Shown here: positions 1 through 8,499 of the stretch, piece by piece
Numbering within the stretch: the stretch's first letter is position 1
How the letters are laid out: each line of letters starts with the position of its first letter
Virus record (IMG/VR): IMGVR_UViG_3300021170_000051
Span: 1 to 34,344 of that record
Length of the DNA stretch: 34,344 bases
Source: a virus
Strand: one strand, 5' to 3'
Notes under the pieces: model-generated
The model's input: the letters and a program-made list of their open reading frames with translations, nothing else
What the model was told of the DNA's origin: nothing
The model's database searches: none
Made by a program: the position numbers and the translations under genes

Positions 1-343
1 ACCCCCCTCCCATACCACCCCCACTGACATCCCCGCCACCAGAGCCCCCGCCCATGGTAGAGGGCGCTGCCATGGGAGCCCCCATTGGGTCAGAACCGAC
101 TCCCCCACGAAGACCGCCAATATCTGATGTCTGAGGATCGAATCCGGCTGGTGATGCGGATGGAGCGGAGAACGATGGTGCAGAGACAGCGCCGCCTCCT
201 GCCGCCATAGCCGATGGCGGGGCGCCGAACGTCGGTCCCGCTGACGTGGCCGGAGGGGAGAACGAGAACGACGATGGATCGGCGACTCCGGTCGGCGAGT
301 TAAACGACGTGGCGCCGCCGACATCGCCCGATTGATCGCTCAT
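1..343 (-). CDS. Low-complexity Gly/Pro/Ser/Ala-rich phage protein (3' part outside window)
   Basis: About 114 codons are visible before the window edge cuts the gene. The start ATG overlaps the stop of the upstream gene in an ATGA junction at 340-343. The visible part has no recognisable domain: it begins MSDQSGD and then becomes rich in Ser, Pro, Phe, Gly and Ala, ending in Gly-rich clusters. It follows another Gly/Ala-rich protein and two GNAT-like proteins in the leftward virion operon, so a virion or internal (ejected) protein is a reasonable guess. Function is not known. Confidence 0.7.
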   Translation of the reverse strand, partial: MSDQSGDVGGATSFNSPTGVADPSSFSFSPPATSAGPTFGAPPSAMAAGGGAVSAPSFSAPSASPAGFDPQTSDIGGLRGGVGSDPMGAPMAAPSTMGGGSGGGDVSGGGMGGG

Positions 344-771
344 GTTAACTCCAGCATATACGAAGGCGAAACGGGTAGAGCGCCAAACGGTTCGGCAATG
401 GGGCCAAAGTCCGTCCCGTTGATAGCGGCCCAATACACCCTCGAAGCGCCCATCTCCTTCGACCATTCTATCACAATGGCCGTCATCGTCCGTAGTTCCT
501 TTATGGCATTACCTAACGAAGCCACGATGAGAAAGTGACCCGTCTTGAACGATGGCCTATAGGGCGCGGACTGTACCCATGCTACTATCCAAGCTCTATC
601 GCCCCGTAAGAGAAGGTGGTTTGGGCTATTCATGAGTACTTTAATCCACTCCTCCGCCGTCTCGACATCGTAAGTACCGTCTTGGTAGCATTTCTCCCCC
701 ACCTTATGCAGCCATGCCGTATCCTCTACCGTTACTCGACGAATCGGGAAGAACTGCCCATTCAGGTGCAT
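340..771 (-). CDS. GNAT-like acetyltransferase-fold protein
   Basis: 143 aa. The N-terminus (FPIRRVTVEDTAWL) has the beta-strand plus Asp-rich helix pattern typical of GNAT N-acyltransferases. A central hydrophobic strand (HFLIVASLG) and a helix rich in Met/Ile (MTAIVIEW) fit the same fold, but no clear acetyl-CoA pyrophosphate loop (Q/RxxGxG/A) is visible, so catalysis is uncertain. It overlaps the upstream gene by one base (TAATG) and the downstream gene by four. A second GNAT-like gene lies two genes upstream (2047-2514). Similar proteins occur in phage late operons, where their substrate is generally unknown. Confidence 0.5.
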   Translation of the reverse strand: MHLNGQFFPIRRVTVEDTAWLHKVGEKCYQDGTYDVETAEEWIKVLMNSPNHLLLRGDRAWIVAWVQSAPYRPSFKTGHFLIVASLGNAIKELRTMTAIVIEWSKEMGASRVYWAAINGTDFGPIAEPFGALPVSPSYMLELT

Positions 772-2045
772 TAAACGATGCCTCTCGCCTTCAATTGCCT
801 GATGACGTTCTGAAACTGCTCTGGAGGCAATCCGCTGCTCATAAGGGCCGAAAACACACCCTGATCCGAGATTCCCGCCGACGCCATGGCCTCTTGGACC
901 GCTGTTGAGCGTTGCGCTGCCTGTTGATCCGCCTGTTGTATGGCTCTTTGCTCCATGGGAGAGCCAGAAATGCCTGAATTGGCGAACTGAGCGCGAATCG
1001 CGTTGTCCTGGCTCCTTTGAAAGTCATCCGAAGCGCTCTGAAACGCCCCTGTAGGCACCGCGGCGGGCGTTGTGGCTGGTTGAGAGGCCGCGATCTGTGA
1101 TGCTGGCTGAGCGCCCCCTATCGGAGGCTCAACGGAAGGCGTTGTTCCTGCCGTAAGTGATGGTCCCGTTCCTGCCATGGACCTCGGTTGCGCTGGATTG
1201 ACTAGCGAATCGACGGAAGCCGCAAGGTGAGCGGCAGAGGAAAGATCCTGGGCGCCCTGCGCTATCTGAGAAAGGGGCGGAGCGCCTCCAATGGGCGCCT
1301 GCGCGCCTGTACCGAGCGCTGGAGCGCCGGGCGTAGTCGCTGTTCCAGTAGCACCGCCGCCAATTGTCTGTGACGTTGACGGATCGGTGCCGAGCGAGGC
1401 GCCTGGACCGCTCCCGCCACTTGTGGCCGGGGCGGCGCCCGTTCCGCTGATGCCCGTAGTGGGATTGAATCCCGTAGAGGTGCCGCTCGCTGCGCCGGCC
1501 GCTCCACCCTCAACGGGTCCGGTAAGGCCGATCGTTCCGCCAGCCTCTAAACCAGAGGCGCCACCAACCGAAGCATTACCGGCCTCCGTAGCGAAGGTGT
1601 CGCTGGTTGTTGCGCCGGCCCCCACACCCGACAGAGAGCCTCCAGCCGCTCCGCCCACCAATCCACCAGTTATTCCACCGATCTGCGCTCCCTGGGCTCC
1701 GCCAAGATCGTGCCCGGCCGCTGTGCCAGCCGCCAAACCCGCTTCGCCGAAAAGAGAGTTTCCCCCAGTCGCCACCCCGATAACGGCGGTAGCCGCGGGA
1801 ATGATGATGTCGCTGACCGGATCGATTCGGTTGGTAGATTGACCGAATCCAGTCAAAACATCGTTCCTTATCCAAGGATCAAGGCCACCAGCGGGGTTAA
1901 GATTAACTCCAGACCCCTTCGGCCCACGTACTCGGTTCATCGCCTCCATGACTGACGGATCGCTAAGGGAGATGCCCGGTGGCAATTGCCCTGTAGCGTG
2001 ATAGAACACTGCCACATCGTTCGCTTGGCGGGTGTCGAGTTCCAC
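771..2045 (-). CDS. Gly/Ala-rich probable internal virion protein
   Basis: 424 aa from a GTG start. I chose GTG at 2045 because a strong Shine-Dalgarno (GAGGAGG), lying in the last codons of the upstream gene, is six bases before it; an in-frame TTG at 2060 would overlap that signal. The first 95 residues are globular; a glycine-zipper-like segment (about residues 90-150, with GGLVGGAAGG and similar) could insert in or associate with membranes. A long Gly/Thr/Ala/Pro-rich region follows, and a Gln/Ala-rich helical tail (about 345-424) ends it. Large low-complexity proteins with glycine zippers at the end of podovirus-type late operons are often ejected or internal virion proteins; this role is inferred. 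Confidence 0.65.
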   Translation of the reverse strand: MELDTRQANDVAVFYHATGQLPPGISLSDPSVMEAMNRVRGPKGSGVNLNPAGGLDPWIRNDVLTGFGQSTNRIDPVSDIIIPAATAVIGVATGGNSLFGEAGLAAGTAAGHDLGGAQGAQIGGITGGLVGGAAGGSLSGVGAGATTSDTFATEAGNASVGGASGLEAGGTIGLTGPVEGGAAGAASGTSTGFNPTTGISGTGAAPATSGGSGPGASLGTDPSTSQTIGGGATGTATTPGAPALGTGAQAPIGGAPPLSQIAQGAQDLSSAAHLAASVDSLVNPAQPRSMAGTGPSLTAGTTPSVEPPIGGAQPASQIAASQPATTPAAVPTGAFQSASDDFQRSQDNAIRAQFANSGISGSPMEQRAIQQADQQAAQRSTAVQEAMASAGISDQGVFSALMSSGLPPEQFQNVIRQLKARGIV

Positions 2046-2046
2046 G

Positions 2047-2514
2047 TTACGCCTCCTCAAACGAAAGAACGTAGATCGTCTTCTTTCGGCACGGCGTCTT
2101 GAACGATTGCAACGCCGGCTGAACGTTCGTGCTCATGCCAACGTCCGTGTCCAAGCCAAATATACACTCTCTCGCTCGGATTTGCTGCGACCATTCCTTC
2201 ACGTACTTGTAGAGTAATACCTGCTCCTCCATCGTGGCGTTGTCGCTCGAACGAACGAACTTCTCGACGATGATCGGCTCCGGCTCAAGGATATCGCTCG
2301 CCGAATGCCACATGCCAACGACGTTCGCTGTACGTATGAAGAGCGTCCGCCTGTCACCAATGGCGGACTTGAACCAATAGCTGATGCCGTCCGTATGGAG
2401 GCGCGGCCACCGCTTCTGCAAAGCAGGAAGCAACCACGGACAGATCGTGTCTAGGTCGCTGTCAGTTATGCGCCATACGAGCGGCGTTATGGGACGTTTG
2501 TTAGCCTCTGCCAT
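2047..2514 (-). CDS. GNAT-like acetyltransferase-fold protein
   Basis: 155 aa from ATG 2514, preceded by AGGA about nine bases upstream; an earlier in-frame ATG at 2547 lacks such a signal. The N-terminus (WRITDSDLDTICPWL) resembles the first strand and helix of GNAT proteins, followed by strands such as RRTLFIRTANVVGMWH. The C-terminal region contains a Cys and ends EEA; its last codons hold the Shine-Dalgarno of the next gene, so translation of the two is probably coupled. It parallels the GNAT-like gene at 340-771 in size and layout. Catalytic activity cannot be shown from the sequence. Confidence 0.5.
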   Translation of the reverse strand: MAEANKRPITPLVWRITDSDLDTICPWLLPALQKRWPRLHTDGISYWFKSAIGDRRTLFIRTANVVGMWHSASDILEPEPIIVEKFVRSSDNATMEEQVLLYKYVKEWSQQIRARECIFGLDTDVGMSTNVQPALQSFKTPCRKKTIYVLSFEEA

Positions 2515-2822
2515 TGAAAGTGTTCCTGAAAATGAAGCTGCAACCATGACTCGAAGTTATTAACGTCTTTGACGTTGAGACTCGACAGGTCGTTCCCCGC
2601 AACGCCGAGAACGCCGTTGATCTCGTTATGGCTTTGTTGGTGCCGAATGAGGAAATTATTCATGTCGGCTTCGGAGATTGGATCAAGGATGTAGCGATTG
2701 ACATTGGCATTGCCCTGGGCACGCAGGACGGCCACGACGAGATCGTGATGATTAGCGTTTGGAAACGAAAAGGACGAAAGTTGCGTCATGTCCTTGGGGC
2801 GGTTGAGTAGATCGGCGATCAT
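2487..2822 (-). CDS. Conserved-looking phage protein of unknown function
   Basis: 111 aa. The start is placed at ATG 2822, which forms an ATGA overlap with the stop of the upstream gene (2819-2822), the junction used throughout this operon; a TTG at 2837 is possible. Visible features are an Asn/His-rich segment (FPNANHHDLVVAVLR), an acidic-polar middle and an aromatic, His-rich C-terminus (SWLQLHFQEHFQW). No known motif was recognised. It sits between a GNAT-like protein and a radical SAM enzyme module in the late operon. Confidence 0.65.
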   Translation of the reverse strand: MIADLLNRPKDMTQLSSFSFPNANHHDLVVAVLRAQGNANVNRYILDPISEADMNNFLIRHQQSHNEINGVLGVAGNDLSSLNVKDVNNFESWLQLHFQEHFQWQRLTNVP

Positions 2823-3325
2823 GAGAAAACGTTCCAATTCCCATGATCGGCCACAAGCGACTCGGCGAAGCAGTCGATTTTGAAGTCCTTCCTCCCTCCA
2901 TCAAGACGCGCAAGCTGGTTTTTGGCCGCGTTCCTTTGACCATTGACGCTATGCGTCAGCTTTAGGAGCTTGTCCTGCTCATCGCCTCCCGCCCGAGCTT
3001 TCGATTCGTTCTCCCATATGAACCTGTTCGTGAGCATGATCATCGCTATCGCATGAATGTCGCTCGCCGTCACCCGCTGACCACGCGCGAACAACTCCGC
3101 CAGGATCACGTCAATGTCGTGCTCTATTAGAGCACGTTCAGCGATGTACTCTTCACGATGTTCTGGAATGAAGATGGCCTTCAATTGAACGATGGTGAGG
3201 CGATCCACAAGATCAGAGATCGTCGGTAAGTAACGTCGCGCGTTACGTCCGATATGCACGTCATTTGAACGGTCTCTACCGAGAACAAGGTCCTGTCCGT
3301 CAGACATGGAAAGGTGTTCAGGCAT
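2819..3325 (-). CDS. Hypothetical protein with DLVDRL/IVQLK helix motif
   Basis: 168 aa. ATG 3325 has GGAGA seven bases upstream and overlaps the radical SAM stop by eight bases. The segment LPTISDLVDRLTIVQLKAIF followed by charged helices resembles a small helical protein type (ISDLIDRLSIV.LK) that I associate with phages and carbohydrate loci; its biochemical role is not established. The middle holds a second helix pair (residues about 60-110), and the C-terminus is basic then hydrophobic. It immediately follows the radical SAM gene, so it may act with it; this is only positional. Confidence 0.55.
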   Translation of the reverse strand: MPEHLSMSDGQDLVLGRDRSNDVHIGRNARRYLPTISDLVDRLTIVQLKAIFIPEHREEYIAERALIEHDIDVILAELFARGQRVTASDIHAIAMIMLTNRFIWENESKARAGGDEQDKLLKLTHSVNGQRNAAKNQLARLDGGRKDFKIDCFAESLVADHGNWNVFS

Positions 3326-4769
3326 CCGCTGTCTCCAGAAGTTTGCGCTTCAATCGGAATTTCGTCATGTCGCGTACGTGAGCGAGCGTTTCCGCTCCGA
3401 ACTTACGTTCAATCATGCTAAGATACGATGGATCGGTGAAGTACGTCACGAACGCATCGTCGCGGAAGCGAAGAACGGTCGCCGCGTCTACGTGCTCAGT
3501 GTCGAGCGGGCGAGTGTCGGCATTGTGCTGGCTGTAGCCCGACCATGTGGCGGGGAGAACGGCGCCGCCCTTCAGTGCATCGTCGTAGAGCTTGCTTCCG
3601 GGGTAGGCCATGGCTGAATAGAAGTTGGCGAACTCTGTGTTGCATTCGAGTGCGAGGTCAAGGGTTGCCTGCATAGAGGACATATCGTCATCCGGGAGGC
3701 CAAAGATATAATTTCCGATGACGTTGATGCCGGCAGATTGGATCGACCGAACCACACCAACAATATCCTCAGTCCTAAGAGCTTTCTCAGTCCCATCCCG
3801 AACATGTTTGCTCCCGCTCTCTATCCCCAACGCCAACCAACGTATGCCTGCCTTCTTAAACATCGCCAGCGTATGTGGTTTCACCGTATCGACGCGAGCG
3901 TACGCCCATATGTTCAGTTCATCGCCGAATCCGCTCTCGATTAGCTCGTTGCAGATCGCCGTATAGTGACGCTCGTTCAAAACGAACATCTCATCAACGA
4001 TCTTGAACGTCTTCACGCCGTATTGGCTATAGAGCATGCCGATTTCGTCTACTACGTCCGTGGGCGAACGCATGCGATAGCGATTGGATTGGAACGGAGC
4101 ATTAATGCAACAGAACGAGCACTTGTAGGGGCATCCGAGTGACGTATAGATGCTGGCGTACGGTTGGCGCTTCGATAAATCACCGAAACACTGCCAATTG
4201 TGCGCGCGGTAGCGCTCCATGGGGAGCAAATCCCATGCGTTGCCGTGGAGTTCGTTAACGTCAAGGAGCGGGGCGGACGGATTTACGTTGTAGATGCCCC
4301 AAACGAGCCCCGGAATCGACGGCAACGGCTTTTCTTCCAACAATCCAACGATTGTCGCCGGTCCCTCTCCGTTACATGCGTAATCGATCGCCTCTTCACG
4401 CAACGTACGCTCTGGTAACGCCGCAACGTGACCACCAACCATGATGATCGGAACGTCCGAACGTGCTTTGATGGCTTTCGCCGAGGCGCCAGCGCCTACC
4501 ATCTGCTGTGTCGATGCGCTTGGTTGATGCCCATACGATGCTATACAAACGAGACGCGGAGCGTATGTATCAACGACTGAAGCGATACGTTCGGGCGAAA
4601 GGTGGAGCGCCTCCGCATCTATGATGCGGACGGAGTACCCGCGATCACGAACGTAACCGGCGATGAGACGGCACCAAAGAGGGGGCTCAATTGCAATGAG
4701 ATTGTCGGCGATGTCAGTTCCGTACACGCCATGGGCGGCGGAAGGATTGATGATGACGAGATCGATCAT
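3318..4769 (-). CDS. Radical SAM enzyme with N-terminal B12-binding-like domain
   Basis: 483 aa. The radical SAM cluster motif CxxxCxxC is present as CPYKCSFC at C213, C217 and C220, so the protein should bind a 4Fe-4S cluster and cleave S-adenosylmethionine. Residues 1-150 have the Rossmann-like layout of the cobalamin-binding domain found in class B (BchE-like) radical SAM enzymes (LVIINPS, VGGHVAALPE, CNGEGPATI), but the DxHxxG cobalamin ligand motif is not evident. Further radical SAM elements are VDEMF (about 270), LGIESGS (about 310) and GNYIFGLPDD (about 350). The neighbours are an HNH endonuclease (ATGA overlap) and a double glycosyltransferase. The substrate is unknown; methylation or rearrangement of a sugar or lipid is possible. 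Confidence 0.9.
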   Translation of the reverse strand: MIDLVIINPSAAHGVYGTDIADNLIAIEPPLWCRLIAGYVRDRGYSVRIIDAEALHLSPERIASVVDTYAPRLVCIASYGHQPSASTQQMVGAGASAKAIKARSDVPIIMVGGHVAALPERTLREEAIDYACNGEGPATIVGLLEEKPLPSIPGLVWGIYNVNPSAPLLDVNELHGNAWDLLPMERYRAHNWQCFGDLSKRQPYASIYTSLGCPYKCSFCCINAPFQSNRYRMRSPTDVVDEIGMLYSQYGVKTFKIVDEMFVLNERHYTAICNELIESGFGDELNIWAYARVDTVKPHTLAMFKKAGIRWLALGIESGSKHVRDGTEKALRTEDIVGVVRSIQSAGINVIGNYIFGLPDDDMSSMQATLDLALECNTEFANFYSAMAYPGSKLYDDALKGGAVLPATWSGYSQHNADTRPLDTEHVDAATVLRFRDDAFVTYFTDPSYLSMIERKFGAETLAHVRDMTKFRLKRKLLETADA

Positions 4770-5257
4770 GACGAGAGGAGCGCTTCCATGAGAAGCGCCT
4801 TACGACGTTTGGTTATGCGCGGTTTAGGCGTTGTAACGCCTCGGCGTTTGTTGGTTGATATGCGATTGCACTCACGGCACTTACGCCATCCCTTCTTTTC
4901 AATGTACGTATTCTCGAAATTGTATTCGTGACCTTGAGGGCAGTGAGTGGCCTCTATGTGCTTTCTAACGATAGTCTCACCACGACGCAGGTTCTCACGC
5001 CGCGTGACTGGCTCTAGATGATCGGGATTCACACAGCACCGCACACGACAGAGATGGTCAAGTTCCAATCCTTCGGGAATCTCTCCCTTGTGTATGACGT
5101 AAGAGATTCGGTGTGCCAATTTAGGTCGGCTATCGACCGTTAGTCTTCCGTATCCATCGGTGCTGATGGTGCTCGTCCACAACCAGCAGCCACTATTCGG
5201 TTCCGGCGAGACGTATCGCCAAAATCTCTCCTCAACAGTTCCTTTTGCTCCTGGCAT
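4766..5257 (-). CDS. HNH endonuclease (HNH_3 type)
   Basis: 163 aa. The motif LELDHLCRVRCCVNPDHLEPV (residues about 64-84) contains the catalytic His, zinc-coordinating-type Cys pair and NP-H-LE signature of HNH_3 homing-type endonucleases. N-terminal GCWLW and DGYGR motifs, which precede the nuclease core in this family, are present, and a CPQGHEY/CRECN zinc-binding tail follows. The C-terminus is basic. It lies between a glycosyltransferase and the radical SAM gene with an ATGA overlap, consistent with a free-standing homing endonuclease inserted into the operon. It may nick or cut DNA of related phages lacking the gene. Confidence 0.88.
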   Translation of the reverse strand: MPGAKGTVEERFWRYVSPEPNSGCWLWTSTISTDGYGRLTVDSRPKLAHRISYVIHKGEIPEGLELDHLCRVRCCVNPDHLEPVTRRENLRRGETIVRKHIEATHCPQGHEYNFENTYIEKKGWRKCRECNRISTNKRRGVTTPKPRITKRRKALLMEALLSS

Positions 5258-5259
5258 GA

Positions 5260-6654
5260 TTAATCGGCGGCCTCCTGAACGACTTGTTTAGGACCACCAT
5301 CTTTAGCAAATGAGCCACGAAAGGTAAACGATCCGGTGTGACTCAACTCGATTTCTGGAGCCATGAACAATTTTCCGCCTATCGATCGCCATCGGTAGCA
5401 GAAGCTGAAGTCTTCACTTGCGTACCTTCTGTGATGGACGATCGGATTAAATAAAGCCCACTCTTCCTCTCCCGTGATCCCAACATACGTCAATTCAGGA
5501 TATGCTTTCACCATCTTGTCAGCACAGACTCTCGTTATGAGAGCGAACGCAAAGCCGATCTCGCTCACCTCCATCGTTCCTGATTCTACGTCGTAAACAA
5601 GTGGCAGCGGATCGCCAGCGTCGTTAGCCCAATTAGCCGCGAAACTCAAAGGCAGCCTCTTCTTAGGCCCCGCTCCAGCGACAAAATCTTTCTTCGCTGC
5701 AAAGAGGCGCACGACTTCCTGTGGACCGAATCCCATATCGGTGTCTACCCAAAGGCAGTGTGTGCACTTGGAACGATAGAAAGCAGAGAATAGTTTAGCA
5801 CGAGCTAAACACACGTCTGCCGTGTGGCGCTCTTCAGCCAATTCACAATGCACCCCTTGTTGCTCCAACATTTTCATCGTTTGGAACAGCCCCACCATAT
5901 ACGATGACTCATAGCGACCATCATGCGCTGGCGACGCAATCATCAGGCGTACACCGCTGAAGTCCGGTTTTAGGAGCCTAACGCCGCTCTTCTCCTGAAG
6001 AGCGCGTACCTTCTTTACACAATCGTCCTTTTCGTACGCCACCCACTCCTTGAAACGCGCCTCGTCGTGCTGCCACAAGAGGCTGTTCTTGTCCATCGTC
6101 GGGCCGATGACGCCCTGGAGAGCTTCGTGAAGGTGTTTCACCATCACGTCCATGCGTACTTCCCAACACCCCGTCTCTCTGCCGAGCGTTTCAAAGAGAT
6201 CGTCGTGGAAGATATGGCGTAGACGGTCGGGAAACAGGTATCCAACCGCTCTCAACAAGTCGCCCGAGAAGCACACAGCCCCGTGCATACGATTGGGAGC
6301 CTGCCAACCATCGTTCGATGACACGAAGTTCCATCCACGCAACGATCCTATGAGTTGCGTGTCCCAATTAGGCGTACATGGAACGTGATCGTCGGCGAGC
6401 AGGCCAACCCACTTCATGTCCTTGATACGCGACCACACGGCGCGGATGGACTCTCCGTACGTCGTCGCGTCTACACGTAAGAACGACCATCCATCTAGGA
6501 GATGCTGAGCAATGGAGTCGTAATCGGACGTGTCGCTCTTGTTTAGGATGATGAGACCGGGGGTGGATGTCCCGATCTCACGGGCGGAACGGAGGAAGCG
6601 TTTGAGATTGTCGGGACGACCGCGTGTCGGGAGGAGCCAAATACCGTCGTTCAT
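5260..6654 (-). CDS. Double-domain GT-A glycosyltransferase
   Basis: 464 aa with two glycosyltransferase-like halves. The N-terminal half (1-225) starts WLLPTRGRPDNLKRFL, typical of GT2-like enzymes, with ADDH (88-91) as a candidate metal/nucleotide site and HDD at 150-152. The C-terminal half (about 235-464) starts VRLMIASPAHDGRY and carries a clear DxD in LWVDTDMGF (D304, D306), then AGAGPKKRLP and SEDFSFCYRW. Both halves look intact, so the protein may transfer two sugars or use one half for acceptor binding. It starts after the secreted beta-helix-like gene and is followed by HNH and radical SAM genes. Confidence 0.8.
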   Translation of the reverse strand: MNDGIWLLPTRGRPDNLKRFLRSAREIGTSTPGLIILNKSDTSDYDSIAQHLLDGWSFLRVDATTYGESIRAVWSRIKDMKWVGLLADDHVPCTPNWDTQLIGSLRGWNFVSSNDGWQAPNRMHGAVCFSGDLLRAVGYLFPDRLRHIFHDDLFETLGRETGCWEVRMDVMVKHLHEALQGVIGPTMDKNSLLWQHDEARFKEWVAYEKDDCVKKVRALQEKSGVRLLKPDFSGVRLMIASPAHDGRYESSYMVGLFQTMKMLEQQGVHCELAEERHTADVCLARAKLFSAFYRSKCTHCLWVDTDMGFGPQEVVRLFAAKKDFVAGAGPKKRLPLSFAANWANDAGDPLPLVYDVESGTMEVSEIGFAFALITRVCADKMVKAYPELTYVGITGEEEWALFNPIVHHRRYASEDFSFCYRWRSIGGKLFMAPEIELSHTGSFTFRGSFAKDGGPKQVVQEAAD

Positions 6655-6655
6655 G

Positions 6656-7636
6656 TCAGTTGGCCGATTGCACAGCTACAAAACTGCCTGGAGATGTCCC
6701 CGGTATCCACGGAGGGTTAAGGCTGGTGTTTCCGGGGTGGAACGTGTCGATCTGGCCTCCCGTCCTGATGAAGAACTTGGGGCCTTGAAAGAACGGCATG
6801 CTGAAGTTGCTGAATGGAATTGCTGCTTGGACGATGGCATTATTCTGAGCGCACTCAAAGCCCAGTGACCACCCCGTCTCGACGAGGATGCTCCAGAGGT
6901 TATTTTCGCCGTTGCCGTTCCACAGGATCTCGCCGCCCATCTCGCCTGCCAGCATCACGCATTGAGCATAGCCGTGGAACTCGTAATAGCCGCTCCCGGT
7001 GATCCCAAAAGGATCGGCGAGGCCGGGCGGCTGGAATATCACCAGACCAAGACCCGCCGTCACATGATTCATCGGCAAGATGCCTGATCCAGCGGGCGCC
7101 GACTGCGGAGACAGAAAGCTGATGTTGCCGATGAGGTCTATTTCACCGCCTTGACCGGATGTAAGGTCGCCCTGCCCACAGCAATTCCCGGCGTTCTCAA
7201 GCGCCAAACCACCTAGCGTCATCATGCAATTTGTCGCGTCTACGGCGTCACTACCCGTCGCAATGACAATTGCATTGGCGATGGTCCCAGGCGAGGCCGT
7301 TGAACCAGTCGCCATAGGTTGGCCGATTACCTCGACCTGTCGAGCGTTTACCTGACCCAACAACTGGCCGGAGCACACCATCTGATCTGTGTGTGGAGAC
7401 CCAACGTATTCGATCATGATCGGGGTACCGTTAGACAAATCGTAATTTTGCCGAAGCGTCTGCCATATATGAGTGAATGTGGCACACGGCGCGGACTGCG
7501 AGCAGGAACCGTTGTCGCTACCTCCTGATGCGGCCTTATAAAAGATCGTCGGAGAGGTGAGAAAAGTGCGCTGAGCCATGACGTTGCTACAAAACACCAA
7601 CATCATAGCCAAAACTGATGGTATAATCTTCACCAT
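6656..7636 (-). CDS. Protein with Sec signal peptide and beta-helix-like repeats
   Basis: 326 aa. The first 21 residues form a textbook signal peptide: a Lys at position 3, a hydrophobic core (SVLAMMLVFC) and a VMA-Q cleavage-like site. The mature part begins with a segment (GGSDNGSCSQSAPCATF) very like the entry motif of pectate-lyase-type right-handed beta-helix proteins, and Cys pairs suggest disulfides. Phage structural proteins assemble in the cytoplasm, so a signal peptide here is unusual. It may be an exported host-surface protein, or a tailspike-like protein with a membrane-active N-terminus. It lies between the fibre-like gene and the double glycosyltransferase. Confidence 0.7.
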   Translation of the reverse strand: MVKIIPSVLAMMLVFCSNVMAQRTFLTSPTIFYKAASGGSDNGSCSQSAPCATFTHIWQTLRQNYDLSNGTPIMIEYVGSPHTDQMVCSGQLLGQVNARQVEVIGQPMATGSTASPGTIANAIVIATGSDAVDATNCMMTLGGLALENAGNCCGQGDLTSGQGGEIDLIGNISFLSPQSAPAGSGILPMNHVTAGLGLVIFQPPGLADPFGITGSGYYEFHGYAQCVMLAGEMGGEILWNGNGENNLWSILVETGWSLGFECAQNNAIVQAAIPFSNFSMPFFQGPKFFIRTGGQIDTFHPGNTSLNPPWIPGTSPGSFVAVQSAN

Positions 7637-7656
7637 GTTGAAAACATTCCCTTTTC

Positions 7657-8499
7657 CTATCGAGCCCTACGAGCTTGCATTGCACCAAACCCGCTCGCGG
7701 TGTTAGTGGTGAAGGATGACTGTACCACCAAAAACACTTGACTGCTACTAGCGGTCACTGAAAATCGTACCGGACCTAGAGGAGCGATAGCCATTGGATT
7801 GGCATTGGCGAACCCTGTGAAACTGTTGAAGGGGAATGACGTAGAAAACGGAGGCACTTGATTCAGTGTGTTTGATACATTGTTGATGCTGGCTACCACG
7901 GCATTTAGCACTGTCGCTGCGTTACCCGTGAAATATGGGCTAGCCCAAACATCCCAATCTCCAGATGTCAAAGAAATAGATGTTATGTTCGCCGCGCTTA
8001 CGTTGGTAAGCGCGATTGCCGATCCCTGAACGACTATAGAAGACAAATACTCACCGACGTTTCCAGTATTGGCACTGTCGTTCGTCGCTGTCCCCGGTAT
8101 CTGACCAACAGGGTAATTCGGCCCCCCGATGATCACCCATCCTCCGACGCTAGAATTGAGCGCCGAGTTGAACATTACGACATATTGACGCGCCGCGACG
8201 ATCGACCCGTTCCCTACCTGTGTCACTCCATCAGCGAAGTAGACGTTCAACGCCGCCAGCGATCCAACCTGAAGAGTGACATTGCCAGTGGATGAATTAA
8301 CAGCAACGAAGCTGAATTGGATGAGGTTCGCATACGCTGAAATTAGCGTCGTGTTCGCCAGTGGGCTGAGCGTGATGACGTTCGTTCCAGATGCCGTACA
8401 AGGCACGATACCCTGCGCCCCAAGGTCGGCGATCGAATCGTCCAAAAAACTCATTTGGGGATTTGTGATGCCCGCATAGGGCGTGTGACGAATCGCCAT
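7657..8499 (-). CDS. Putative tail or head fibre protein
   Basis: 280 aa, rich in Ser, Thr, Asn, Val and Gly with alternating hydrophobic residues, as in beta-structured fibres. The signature NDSANTGNVGEYLSS followed by INITSISLTSGDWDVW-like text (ISLTSGDWDVWASPYF) is typical of a widespread phage fibre/adhesin C-terminal domain. The N-terminus (MAIRHTPYAG) is short and polar and may attach to the virion. Start ATG 8499 overlaps the HNH stop by one base (TAATG). Its position downstream of the tail stabilisation protein fits a receptor-binding or decoration role. Confidence 0.7.
   Translation of the reverse strand: MAIRHTPYAGITNPQMSFLDDSIADLGAQGIVPCTASGTNVITLSPLANTTLISAYANLIQFSFVAVNSSTGNVTLQVGSLAALNVYFADGVTQVGNGSIVAARQYVVMFNSALNSSVGGWVIIGGPNYPVGQIPGTATNDSANTGNVGEYLSSIVVQGSAIALTNVSAANITSISLTSGDWDVWASPYFTGNAATVLNAVVASINNVSNTLNQVPPFSTSFPFNSFTGFANANPMAIAPLGPVRFSVTASSSQVFLVVQSSFTTNTASGFGAMQARRAR

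Noticed and set aside
1291-1842. Long open frame on the plus strand opposite the Gly/Ala-rich virion gene
   Set aside because: It is the antisense shadow of a repetitive GC-rich gene, has Pro/Ala/Val-only composition and no ribosome binding site.
2819-3325. FHA-like reading of the N-terminus (DLVLGRDRSNDVHIGR)
   Set aside because: The likeness covers only this segment; the rest of the protein is helical and lacks the remaining FHA strands and loops.
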